Origin: Cladosporium sp. IMV 00045
Lineage: Eukaryota; Ascomycota; Dothideomycetes; Cladosporiales; Cladosporiaceae
NCBI GenBank assembly: GCA_001931905.2
Contig: MSJI02000777.1
Coordinates: 1 to 55,388 of the forward strand
Direction of reading: 5' to 3'
DNA length: 55,388 nucleotides
The notes below the pieces were generated by a model. The model did no database searches. It saw nothing but the letters and a program-made list of their open reading frames with translations, and was not told the origin of the DNA. A program made the position numbers and the translations under genes. Below are positions 19,990 to 31,005 of the stretch, piece by piece; the stretch's first letter is position 1; the number at the start of each line of letters is the position of its first letter.

Positions 19990-22152
19990 ATGACGACCAG
20001 TGGTCCAATGAGTCCTCGAACGCCAGGTATTGGCAAGTATGCTCCATTGCCATGGGCGCTGCGATTGCACGGACAATCGCGATCTCCCTCACCTGCCCGA
20101 TCTTGCTCTCCAGATTTGCGGCCCAAGGAACCCTGCAGGCCCTGGTGGAAAGAATCCGTCTTCTACCAAGTCTGGCCTCGCTCGTTCAAAGATTCCAACA
20201 CAACGAACACCAACGGCCACGGCGACATCAAAGGCGTGATGTCCAAGCTTGGATACATCAAGAGCCTCGGAGTCGACACTCTCTGGCTCTGCCCAACATA
20301 CCAAAGCCCACAAAAGGACTACGGCTACGACATATCAGATTACACAGCCATCGATCCCGCCTTCGGCACAATGGAAGACATGGACGAATTGATCGCGGAA
20401 GTCAACAAGCTCGGTATGCGAATCATCCTCGACCTAGTCATCAACCACACGTCCGAAGAACACCCCTGGTTCCAAGAAAGCAAGCAGAGCAGAGACAACC
20501 CCAAAGCCGACTGGTATATCTGGCGCGACCCCAAAAAGGACCAACACGGCAACGTCCTCTACCACAGCAACGGCGAGCCCCAAGAGCCGACCAACTGGCG
20601 CGCCTGCCTCATCCACGGCAGCGCGTGGACCTACTCCCCGCAGCGCCAGCAGTTCTACCTGCACTGCTTCCTCGTCGAACAACCGGATCTGAACTGGTCG
20701 AACGAAGCCTGCCGCAAAGCAATCTACGCCTCCGCCATCGAGTTTTGGATGAAAAAGGGCGTCGCAGGTTTCCGCGTCGATACTGCAAATCGCATGTCGA
20801 AGGACATGACTTTCCAGGACGCCAAAGTCACGAAGCACGATGTGCCGTGGCAGGATATGAGCGATCATTGCTTGAATGGGGACAGGATGCATGAGTATTT
20901 GCAGGAGATGCGGAGCGAGGCTATGGATAAGTATGATTTTGACGCGGTGCTGGTTGGTGAGTTGCCCGGGACAAAGCCGGATGCGTTGAAGAAGTATGTG
21001 TTGAGGGAGAGGAGGGAGTTGAGTATGACGTTTGATTTCGATATGATGGTTAGTATCATTAGGACTCGCTGGGATTGGAGGATTGCGGTATCTGACAACG
21101 TGAACAGGAGCTCGGCGGTAATGACCACCCGGACGAGGTTGACAAGCATATGGTAAGGAATATTGGCGAGGGCCATTTGCTTCCTGAGATGAAGGACACG
21201 GTCACCAAGGTGCAGAATCTCGTCACGGAGACGGATGGCGAAGCTTGGGCGACGGCGTTTGCTGAGGTGAGTTTGTTGACCAATTCAAGTTTCTGCTTGA
21301 GTGACAGGCTGACATTACGCACAGAACCACGATCAACTTCGCAGCATTCGAAGATGGGTCTCGGACAACCCGCCGTACTGGAATCGTGGGTGCAAGCTCA
21401 TCTGTATCATGCTGACGACTCTTTCGGGAACTCTATTCGTGTTTCAGGGCCAGGTACGTTAAGAATCATACCGAGATACAATGTAGTCATGGCCTCGGAA
21501 TTCAGACTGCTTACGCGTATCCCAGGAGATTGGTATGCACAACATGCCCGATCACTTTGGACCTGAGGAGTTCCGCGACATCGACGCCGACCTCTGGGTC
21601 AAGCGTAAAGTGCACGACCATCCCAACGACCCATACATGTACCAAAAGGGAATTGACGGGGTGCTCAACGTCGGACGCGACAACACCCGCCTCCCCATGC
21701 AATGGAACGACTCCCCCAACGCCGGCTTCACAGAGCGCGAAGCAGGTCCTTGGATCCCTTGTCACGACGACTACACGCAGATCAACGTCGCTCGACAGCA
21801 GGGGGACAACAACAGCCCGCTCGCCTTCTGGAAAACAATGATCAAATACCGCAAGCGCCACAAAGAGCTCTTCGTGCACGGCAAGTACCAAGTGTACGAC
21901 CGCGACAACGAGAAAATGTTCATGTATTCGAAAGAGACGCGGGAAGGCTTCAAAGCGCTGATCGTGCTGAACTTCTCCACGGACCGCATCCCCTTCACCA
22001 TCCCCAACAGCGTTTTGCGATGGAAGAAAGACGAGAAGACCAAAAAGAATGTGTTCGAAAGGCCGCCTCATATTCTCATCAGCAATTATTCAAAGCATGT
22101 GCGCGAGGAGAAGGCCATGCAGGCTTGGGAGGCGAGAGTGTACTTGCTGTGA
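19990..22152 (+). CDS. Intracellular GH13 alpha-glucosidase (maltase type)
   Basis: Hydrolyses terminal alpha-1,4 (or alpha-1,6) glucose from maltose and related sugars. Exons are 19990-21048, 21108-21266, 21325-21453 and 21526-22152, giving 657 residues with frame kept at each junction. No signal peptide is seen, so it should be cytosolic. After a Ser/Pro-rich extension of about 50 residues the family N-terminus WWKESVFYQVWPRSF begins. Conserved regions follow in order: LDLVINHTSEEH, GVAGFRVDTANRM (nucleophile Asp264), VGELPG (acid/base Glu324) and NHDQ (Asp409, just after the second intron). QGQEIGM spans the last intron, and a C-terminal beta domain ends the protein. Yeast-type maltases lack such an N-terminal extension. 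Substrate preference (maltose, isomaltose or sucrose) is not settled by what I can see. Confidence 0.92.
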
Positions 22153-22903
22153 TGGCTAAGAGATGCTAAGACTCGCCGCTGCCGGCTAGCCGAATGTCTT
22201 GACTGTGAGGCGTTTGTTTGTAAGGGTTGTAGGGTTGAATATGCACCAATGAAATGCTGATTTCTCCGTGTAGGGCGGGTGAGGGTTTGTGCACACCTTT
22301 GAGGTCGTTCAGCCCTGCTCTATGCATTTCGCTCTGAACTCATTTCCAGGTGAAAAGTTTCCAATGCTGATGGTAAATCTTCTGTTTCGTGGAGAATATA
22401 TCAGCTCCACTTTGACATTACTGGAGCAATCACCTCAAGAAACCAAGTCTCTGTAAATGTTGGATTCCCTCTTCCTGTGAGTCCACTTCAATACCCGCTA
22501 TGCAGGAAAGTCAAAGCTCTTTTGCTGGCATTCTCCACGATCTACATTTCTCCACGACCACTTCTCCGCAGGACAGAACCCCAGTTGCCTATGTCGGCTA
22601 TCTAAGACAGAGCCGAGACGGAAAAATAGACCTCATTCTTTCAATGCCTGTCGAAGTCTACTGTTCCACAATTCTTCCGTGGCATCATGGCTTTTTTATT
22701 GTTGTTATGTGGTTACGACGACTGCTGGAGTGTCATATAATAGATTGAAGTGCCGCGGTGAGAGAGGGGCTGGTTGTCCTGGCTAGGTTGTCTCTTTTGA
22801 TCCTACTAAGGTGGTCATTCTGTCGTCGAAGTGCTGTAATCATAGCTCCTATCGACCGCGCGCTGTTTCAAAACCAATCCTCGCCACCCTTACATCAGCC
22901 AAT
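22153..22903. other. Spacer between alpha-glucosidase and polygalacturonase genes
   Basis: 751 bp containing the GH13 3' region and the GH28 promoter. Short open frames here have no family features. Nothing else is recognised. Confidence 0.5.
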
Positions 22904-24428
22904 ATGAAAGGTCTCCTGCTCGCCTTATCAGCAGGCCTCGCCTCCGCCGCCAGCATAGCCCGAGAAGCCCTCCCAATAGGCGCTTCCATCACGCCCGGTC
23001 TCGAGCCGCGAGGCTGGCCCAAGAAACATCACAAAGACAAGTGGGGCTGCAACAAGCCCGAATACCGCCACAAAGTCAGCATCCGAGCCTCGCAAAACGA
23101 CACAGACGACATCTCCGCCGATCTGCTGTGGGCTTTCCAAAAAGCGAACCATGGCGGTACTGTCTATCTAGAAGGCGGTTCGACGTACGTGATCGGCAAA
23201 AAGCTGGATTTGAGCTTTTTGAACGACGTGCATTTGCAGCTTGATGGCGAGATCAAGTTCACCGATGATATCGACTACTGGCAGGCGAATCACTTCTATT
23301 ATGATTTCCAGAGGAGTATCACGTTCTGGGTTTGGGGTGGCGAGAAGATCAAGATCTACTCTGAGGCTGGTACCGGTGTGCTCAATGGTAATGGGCAGGC
23401 ATGGTTAGTCGACTCTACACATATTGTAAAATCATTGCTAACAAGTTTATCAGGTACAATGGCTTCGCCGGCCGCGAGATCCTGGACGCGGACAACACTT
23501 ACTACAGGCCCATCCTCTTCGTGACTGACAACGCGACCCAAGTCGATGTGAGCGGCATTGAGATGCGCAACTCCCCATGCTGGACTAACTTCCTCATTCG
23601 TTCCAACGAGATCTCCTTCGACAATGTGTTCATCGAGGCACAATCCAACAATGCCTCTGCTCTGCCGAAAAACACCGACGGCTGGGACACACTCAATGTC
23701 AAGGGCATCAGCGTCACCAACAGCAGAGTGAACATTGGCGATGACTGCTTCTCGCCCAAGCCGAATACGAGCGATATCTATGTCAAGGATCTTTGGTGCA
23801 ATGGTACTCACGGTGTGTCGATGGGCAGCATTGGTCAATACCCTGGCGTGCTTGATTACATCGAGAACGCGTATATTGAGAATGTGACGATGCTGAACTC
23901 TGAGGTATGTCCAATTTGTATTCATATAATAGGATCACCATCATGCTAACAAAGTGCCCACAGAATGGCGCCCGCCTCAAGTCTTGGGCTGGTCCTGACG
24001 TTGGATACGGCTATATCAACAACATCACCTACAATGGTAAGTTCATCCTGAAGTCAACGATCACGCGTATCGATACAGTAGATACTGACAACCTACTCAT
24101 AGGAATGTACAACGAGAACGTCGACTGGCCGATCGTGCTAGACGCGTGCTACTTCAACATCGATCCGGAAGTCTGCGCCGCCGAACCCTCCAAAGTCAAC
24201 ATCACGAATATTCTGTTCAAGAACATTCATGGCATCACGAGTGGCAAGGAAGGCAAGGATGTTGCCAGTCTCGTTTGCAGCCCGTCTGCTGTTTGTGAGA
24301 ATATTAGGCTGGAAGACATTGACCTGAGGAGTCCTGAGAATCCTGATGAGCAAGGTGTCGTGCTGTGTGATGGTATCGCTGATGGTGTTGGCGTTCCCTG
24401 TATTGCAGCCAACTCAACTGCGGCTTGA
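22904..24428 (+). CDS. Secreted GH28 exo-polygalacturonase-like enzyme
   Basis: Predicted to release galacturonic acid units from pectin outside the cell. Exons are 22904-23403, 23454-23904, 23964-24036 and 24103-24428, giving 449 residues. The ATG at 22904 starts a classic signal peptide, MKGLLLALSAGLASA. A parallel beta-helix follows, with NTDGWD (240-245), GDDC (262-265, catalytic Asp pair with Asp242), NGTHGVSMGS (His286) and RLK (321-323). NTDGWD together with THGVSMGSIGQY resembles fungal exo-polygalacturonases more than endo-enzymes. There are several N-glycosylation sequons. It lies next to the GH13 gene in the same direction, 751 bp downstream; co-regulation in carbohydrate use is possible but not shown. 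Confidence 0.9.
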
Positions 24429-25087
24429 GAGAGAGGAAGGATGACATAGATGCTACGAATACATACGACTCTACTGCTACAGATGCAACATCACCGTCCA
24501 TGTATGTAATCGTCTCCTCATGATTAACCTCCTGCCAAAAAAGGGTGTTAGTAGAGGACGATATCGATTCCAATTGGATAGAAGAAAAGAGATCAGCTCC
24601 ACCTCCGCGTCCGCACAGATGAAGCATGCAATGCACAGACAGCCAAACGTTTCAAGTAGAACACCCCGGCTGCCACTTCCCCTATGCTGCATCCTTCGCG
24701 AAACCCTGGACCGAACTCATAGCTTGGCTGTGACATTTCAGCTAACTGGACTGGATATACATACACACGTACATACTCATCTTGTGTCGTACCGACAGCT
24801 GAGGTACTGTACCGTCATCAATTCGCTCAGCCATCTCTTTGACTCACGGAGGCCGCCCGCACCAAGCGACAACTGCAGCCCTCGATTCTTAAGCGACTCG
24901 ATCGCAGTGGTCAATACCGACTGGACGGGAGACACCATGAGCATCGGCGCCGCGACTCGTTGATCCAGGTTCGCGCGGGACAAGAAAACTGGATTGCGAG
25001 TTTCAATTTGCAAGGAAGCAATCTACAGACGAGCCGGGCGCAACACCAAGAAAATAGGGCAGGGCCGAACAAAAATAATTAACGACA
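24429..25087. other. Spacer between polygalacturonase and lipase-like genes
   Basis: 659 bp. It contains the GH28 3' region and the upstream region of the next gene. No additional gene, RNA or long repeat is recognised. Confidence 0.5.
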
Positions 25088-28000
25088 ATGCCCCTCAACA
25101 CCTTTGGCGTCGTCTCCGCCGTCACGCCCTCGGTCATCGAAACGTACTTCTCGCACTTCCTCAATCGCGCCCCTTTGCGCCAGAAGCCCACCGCCCACAT
25201 CTCCTACCACGAGGGCCTGCGCCTCATCCGCCAGTTCCTCGACTATTCCGCGAAACACACCGTTGAGGACTTGCAGGCCTTCACGGCGCAGTGGGTGCCC
25301 GCGCCGACATGGGTGCGCATTCAGGATGTCGACATCAACGCGCGCTATCTCGAGCAGAGCGCAAGACTCATTCAGGAACAGCTCGGACCGGCGGGGATTG
25401 AATTGGTGGGTGGAAAGACCTGGTGGCAATGGAGACGACCGGACGCGCCGTGCAAGGCCGAATGGGTGGAGATGAAGAAGGATTACAATGAGCGCAAGCG
25501 TACCGGGGAGAAGTGCGATCGCGCAATGCTCTACGTGCACGGAGGCGCGTACTACTTCGGCTCTGTGGATGAGCATCGATACCAGATACAGAGACATGCG
25601 CGCAAGCTGAAGGCGCGAGTGTTCGCGCCGAAATACAGACTTGCGCCGCAGTTCCCGTTTCCCTGTGGATTGCAGGACTGCATTGCTGCGTATCTTCAAC
25701 TGCTGGAGGAGTTTGAGCCGACTCAGATTCTGTTTGCGGGCGACTCGGCTGGCGGCGGTATGGTTCTGAGCATGCTTGTTATTCTGAGAGACCAAAGACT
25801 GCCACTTCCTGCTGGCACCATCTTGCTCTCTCCATGGGTCGATCTCACGCATTCGTTCCCTTCGGTTGCCGGGGATGGCGCTGGCGACTACATTCCTCCG
25901 CACGGATTTCACCACAAGCCTTCTATGGTCTGGCCTCCACCGAACACCGACGAGCTCAGGGATCTCGCCGAGGCGCCCATTAAGAGGAAAAAGTCCAAGG
26001 ACGACCTTTCATCAATGTCACATCCCGATCAAAATCGCAAAGTGCCTCACACTGGCTACGATCTGTCGCTCTATGTGAATGGCGAGAGGGTCACAATCAA
26101 GGATCAAATCCAGATGTACACACAAAATCACATGCTGGCGCATCCGCTGGTCTCACCTGTGCAACAGCCTTCCCTTGGCGGTCTGCCTCCAATGCTCATA
26201 CAGACCGGCGGTGGCGAGCTGCTCCGAGACGAGCAGATTTATCTTGCCCACAAGGCAGCAGATCCGTTGGCATATCCGCCGAGCGAACATACTCTAAACG
26301 AGTACGGTGGCCGGCGTGAAGATATCGGCAGGTACCCACCCACGAATGTGCAGTTGCAGGTCTGGGACGACCTCTGCCATGTACCGCAAACGCTGTCGTT
26401 CACACGCCCTGCGAAATACATGTACAGAGGGATTGCACAGTTTGGCGCTTGGGCACTTGCTAATGCACAGCACAAGCCTATTGTGGTCACGCAAGAAGAC
26501 CAAATTTCGATCATTAGTGCTGGCGATGGCACCGATAACGAAGGAAACGAATCGACGACAAACTTGTCCAAGACCAAGTCGCGCAACCCCGAGCCGTCGG
26601 GTGGTACGATTCGGCCGCTGACTGCAAAGGGTGGACAACCGACAGGCAATGTCGGGAAATCCGGAGATCCTTTGCCTCCTTTCAAAGACCACATGGTCAG
26701 GCAGAGAGTTGACCGCCACGGCGTGACCTACCCTCTGGTCGATCAGTCAGAGATCCCATGTCTGCATCTGAACCCGGAAAGCATCGGTGCCATCAAATCC
26801 GGTCCCGTGGGCAAGTGGCTAGTGCACAAGCGAGCCACCGACTCCAAATTCTCAAGCGAGAAGAAGAAGGTGCAGAAGAAACGCCTGAAGGAAATGCAAG
26901 CCGGCTATCAAGTGGTTGGGCCAGACGAGCACCCGCCACCAACTGCGCTTGCTGGTCGCAGGACAGCAGACATGCCTCCTGAAAAGCGCCTCAAGAAGTC
27001 CTGGGGTCTCGCCATGTGGTCGGGATGGGGCTCCAGCCATGATGAGAGTCAAATCCAACGCGAGGAGACTTTGGAGCAGGATCCTAGCGCTCGACCTGAG
27101 AGTAGACAGCCGAATGCTGTTGGGAGCGCTTACGTTGCGGAAACTGCTGGCTTCAAACCATTCCATTCGACTGGCGAGGACATCGGCAAGAACAAAGGAA
27201 CTTCGAGCTCGTCGGTTTTCTCGGATCGGTCAAAGGCCGAGGACAGGTCGGTAAGCCCGTTTGTTGCGACTCCAGAAGAAGGCCGCCCTGAGCGAGCGCC
27301 ACTTGGTGGCAGCGGCCTTCGCCCGCCGAGTGATTCGCTTTCGCGTACTATTTCGCAGACCAGCAGTAGATATTCTGCCACCAGGTCTCAGCAGGATGTC
27401 GATTTGTCCACTCAAGCGGCGGCTACTACGAACGCTTCAAAAGGTCCTGGAGTTGCCCGCCCAGACTCGGAAGCCCTTACTGTAGTACCCCGCGTGCAAT
27501 CGCCTTCGAGTGAGCGGGTTTTGTCACCGACACATGAGGTCGCCTCAGAGGGTCGCGCTTCCGCAGAGACGGCAGACACTGCCCAAGACTCCCCTGCCGG
27601 TACTAGTTCTGAAGGTCCCGTGGCCTATCCTTTCAAGATTCGCAATCCCGTACCAGGCTATACAAGCAGCGTGGCGAGTTCGACAAACGGCGATGCCACT
27701 ACTGAAGGTCAGACGTCGAGCACTCTCTTCCCAAGCTCTGGGCGCTCCGGTCTGGCACGCCCGATCTCTTCAATCAATGCTTTCTCGGATAAGGAGATCG
27801 TTATGGCGGGCCCTGAGAAAGAGCTCGCTTCCGACTCTTCCAACAATCTCTCCAATCCCAGCACGCCCACTGACGGCCGCAACATGCCTTTCCGTATGCG
27901 CAACCTTCCCAGTGATTCCCGGCTAGGAGCGACGGCGCGGTTGGATACCAACAATCTCACCACTGTGCAAACCAACAGCTCGCAGGTCAGCTCGATACCA

Positions 28001-28897
28001 ACGAGTCCTGCGGCCTCATATCACGGCAAGGCGCCAGATTATCAGCATCGCAACCCTGCTTTCGATCCACGGACCATGGCTGCACAAGTCTTTGGAGGAG
28101 GAAGCTCACAACCGAGCACACAAAACTACCACGACCAAATGCGTGCTGCTCCGCCACCCAAGCCCGTTGGTTTCGCTTACAACCCTCGCGACCTGCGCAA
28201 CGCAATGCTCAACCGCGCCGCCGCTGAGAATGCTGCCGCCAGCGGTTCAAGGGGCAGTTCACCCGCCCCTGCTTCCCCAGCACCCAGCCAGTACATCAGC
28301 CAGCCTTTTGGTAATCCCGTCGAGCTGCCGGCCGCCGCTGTCCCGCACAGTCCCAGCATAGAGAACCTAGGCCGCGACTCGACCACCTCGCGCACATCCG
28401 ACAACTCGAGATCTACCACCTCCAAGTCCACCAATGCGAACAACACTTTCACAGACTTCAAGCTCCCCGACCCAAAGCCCGTCGAATTGTCAGGCGAAGG
28501 CATGCCTTCCTCTCGCCGCCCTCTCTCACCTCAAAACGGTGCAACCTCCTTCTCTCGGCCCGACCTCGCCGTGCGCGAGAACATCACCATGCCCGTCGTC
28601 GAGACCCCGCGCAACTCGCGCCCTCCGCCACCTCCACCGCCAAAAGACGATCCTACTCCCGCGCCGGCAGTCCGCTCCCCGCCCCGCAAGCCTTCTTCCG
28701 ACTTGATCGGCAAAGAGCGCACCGCCGTGGGCAGCACAGCAGACCCCGTCTCGCCTTCTCGTGCCGTGCACGACAACGCACCCGTCATCGGCGACATTCC
28801 TGGCTTGCGAGAGAACAACAACGGCGGCACGGGTCTTGATTTCGGTCTTGATGGTGTAAAGGGCCAGGATGATGATAAGCCTCCGGAGTGGCTTTGA
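25088..28897 (+). CDS. Hormone-sensitive-lipase-like alpha/beta-hydrolase with very long disordered C-terminal tail
   Basis: Single exon, 1269 residues. The first 460 or so form an alpha/beta-hydrolase-3 (HSL family) domain: oxyanion motif HGGAYYFG (151-158), nucleophile elbow GDSAGG (Ser220), a likely acid at Asp381 in GGGELLRDE, and His431 in DDLCHVPQTL. The family cleaves carboxyl esters such as acylglycerols or steryl esters. An insertion at about 262-330 separates the nucleophile from the acid. The remaining 800 or so residues are Ser/Pro/Thr-rich and apparently disordered, with a basic segment (KKKVQKKRLKEMQ near 595) and a poly-Pro run near 1180. HSL-type enzymes in other groups are usually much shorter; the tail suggests regulation or anchoring. 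No signal peptide or membrane segment is obvious. The substrate is unknown. Confidence 0.85.
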   Translation: MPLNTFGVVSAVTPSVIETYFSHFLNRAPLRQKPTAHISYHEGLRLIRQFLDYSAKHTVEDLQAFTAQWVPAPTWVRIQDVDINARYLEQSARLIQEQLGPAGIELVGGKTWWQWRRPDAPCKAEWVEMKKDYNERKRTGEKCDRAMLYVHGGAYYFGSVDEHRYQIQRHARKLKARVFAPKYRLAPQFPFPCGLQDCIAAYLQLLEEFEPTQILFAGDSAGGGMVLSMLVILRDQRLPLPAGTILLSPWVDLTHSFPSVAGDGAGDYIPPHGFHHKPSMVWPPPNTDELRDLAEAPIKRKKSKDDLSSMSHPDQNRKVPHTGYDLSLYVNGERVTIKDQIQMYTQNHMLAHPLVSPVQQPSLGGLPPMLIQTGGGELLRDEQIYLAHKAADPLAYPPSEHTLNEYGGRREDIGRYPPTNVQLQVWDDLCHVPQTLSFTRPAKYMYRGIAQFGAWALANAQHKPIVVTQEDQISIISAGDGTDNEGNESTTNLSKTKSRNPEPSGGTIRPLTAKGGQPTGNVGKSGDPLPPFKDHMVRQRVDRHGVTYPLVDQSEIPCLHLNPESIGAIKSGPVGKWLVHKRATDSKFSSEKKKVQKKRLKEMQAGYQVVGPDEHPPPTALAGRRTADMPPEKRLKKSWGLAMWSGWGSSHDESQIQREETLEQDPSARPESRQPNAVGSAYVAETAGFKPFHSTGEDIGKNKGTSSSSVFSDRSKAEDRSVSPFVATPEEGRPERAPLGGSGLRPPSDSLSRTISQTSSRYSATRSQQDVDLSTQAAATTNASKGPGVARPDSEALTVVPRVQSPSSERVLSPTHEVASEGRASAETADTAQDSPAGTSSEGPVAYPFKIRNPVPGYTSSVASSTNGDATTEGQTSSTLFPSSGRSGLARPISSINAFSDKEIVMAGPEKELASDSSNNLSNPSTPTDGRNMPFRMRNLPSDSRLGATARLDTNNLTTVQTNSSQVSSIPTSPAASYHGKAPDYQHRNPAFDPRTMAAQVFGGGSSQPSTQNYHDQMRAAPPPKPVGFAYNPRDLRNAMLNRAAAENAAASGSRGSSPAPASPAPSQYISQPFGNPVELPAAAVPHSPSIENLGRDSTTSRTSDNSRSTTSKSTNANNTFTDFKLPDPKPVELSGEGMPSSRRPLSPQNGATSFSRPDLAVRENITMPVVETPRNSRPPPPPPPKDDPTPAPAVRSPPRKPSSDLIGKERTAVGSTADPVSPSRAVHDNAPVIGDIPGLRENNNGGTGLDFGLDGVKGQDDDKPPEWL

Positions 28898-31005
28898 GAA
28901 CGTGTTGTGCGTTGAATGTTTGAGAGCTTCCTTCGGTCTTGATTGGGATCGATCGCGGTTTCTGAATTCTGGAGTGTTGAAACTTGTCTCGCCTTTTTCT
29001 TCTTCTGAGGACTTGAGCTTTGTTACTATTACCTTGTAATCGACTTGCTGAGATTGTTTGACCGATCATTCTGGGAACGGGAGAAGAGCATGGAAGCGCA
29101 AGCTGTGTTCGTTCCGGTTCTGGTTGGAGATGGTAATATTTGTGGTTTGGATACCCTGGGGTTAGCTGTCAATGGCGCCTCGCTCTCTTTCTTTCATTTT
29201 TCTTTCTCTGTTCCATCCTTTAATCGATTGCTTTTCTTGTGTACATATTGGCACTGTGGTGATGGCCTCGTTTTGATTGTTTTTTGTTGCGTTGCTTTCG
29301 TTGTTACTATTTTCGAACATACAAGAGTTGTAATACTTTGCGCGGACGTGTATACCGCCGTCCGTGCGGTACTTGTAATCAGCTGTTCATAACTTGCACA
29401 GTACTGACACGGCCTGATATGAAATCCGATCTTGAATTTGCTTGCGTACGTGTAATCAATCTAGATACATTATTTCTACCTTAGCGGGACGGACGATTTA
29501 TTTCACCTCTCTTCGCTTCCAGACGATGTTCTCATTCAGCCCCACTTCGATCCACGCTGGCAAAATCACTGCCGGAGGTGGGCGGTTTAACCCTACATTG
29601 CGTGCCTTCTTCTATGGACATCACCGAGGGTCAACGGTTGCAAAGCTACTACGCGACATTACATGTGGAGGCGGTCTGTGAACACGATCGATCAGTAGCT
29701 CTCGAACGTCAGAAACTCGCGCATGCCAAATCGCGACAACGCCCTTGCTCGATTGAAGACGTCTGCAGTTGGGGTGGCCCTGTCGTTCTGTTCGGACGTT
29801 GTTTGGAAGTGGAAACTGATCGGCTTCTATATATGTCATTCCGATGGTCTTTCACCTGTTTGACAGTAAGACAGCGCTCGCCAGATACGCTCGGGCGAGA
29901 TCATCGTCGCATCTCGTCGTTTCTGGCCAATAGCCGCATGGCGCATCTTTGACATCCTGGATGTTTTCCAAAAGATCGAAGACCGCTCCGGTGGAAGATG
30001 GCACGTGTTGCTCATCTTGGCGGTGCGTTTCACATATATCGGTGACTCGCGTTGCCTGAAGATGGGCGCTTGCAGGGATGCGAAGTCCACTCCACTTCGT
30101 CTGTAACGCGCCAGTGGCTCCTCTCTAAGATTGCGACTAATCGGGTGCCGTATTCGCCCTGCAGCCACGCCCGTGTCGACCGGGACCGCACAAGGCTGCT
30201 CTACTGCTGAATTGCTTGATTTGATTGTCTGCGCAAAAGCCCTGGATCCCTGGCAATACTCATTTCGCTGGGCGCCCCGGAGTGACGCTTCGAACCTGCA
30301 CACCCATGCCGAAAGTGGGACCTCTTCGAGAATGCGAGGACGGATGGCGCTTACTGCGCGCTGTAAGCGCTGGTTGCGTTGGTCTATTCGACACCATCGT
30401 GGAGGCAGTCCTGGGCCAGGTGCGTCCGGCCCTGGCCCATGATGGCAGTCCTGCAGGCCACGGCTGATATCTTCCCTGTCCCTTCGTCGTGCCCGTCATG
30501 CACTCCCTAGGCCGGCTTTTGGTCAGATGGGCCAAGACCGTTCTGCTGGCGGAGGGAGTGGAGGTTTGACGACCTCGACCGTTTGCTCGTGCTCCTCTTC
30601 TTCACGTTTCAACGCTTCGCTGTAAAACGCAACCTGCAACGGTTGGGTCAGCACGGCAGTCACCTATTGCGAGAACAAACAACCTGTCGGCGTGTCACTT
30701 GCGTTTCGACTTATTCTTGTCGCTCCTTTGAAAGTGCCGGCGCTCTCTCATCACTCCTTTCGACCAGACACCCGGGCCCTTGCTGGACTCTCCTCATATC
30801 AAATTCATCAGCCATATTGCAATCACCCGCTGAGCTGGATCAACGACTCGACGCCACACCTTTTCATGAATCATTGCTGCGGGATAGCACTTTGAGAATC
30901 ATTCACCAGCATATACACTATCTTGACGCGGGAGAGATCGCCTGGAGCGTCTTGTGCAACTCTTGCTTTACATTTCATAACATCACTCTGCTGTTGCTGG
31001 ACATC
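28898..31005. other. Spacer and probable long 5' leader before the disordered-protein gene
   Basis: About 2.1 kb. The first 500 or so bases are T-rich 3' flank of the hydrolase gene. An open frame continues upstream of 31006 to 30583, but its composition (hydrophobic, Cys-containing) differs from the gene and the ATG at 31006 begins the biased region, so I treat it as leader. Frames between 29578 and 30467 show no recognisable domain. Confidence 0.45.

Noticed and set aside
30131..30467. Short frames before the disordered-protein gene, considered as a separate gene
   Set aside because: No domain, no splice pattern giving a recognisable protein; likely leader or promoter.
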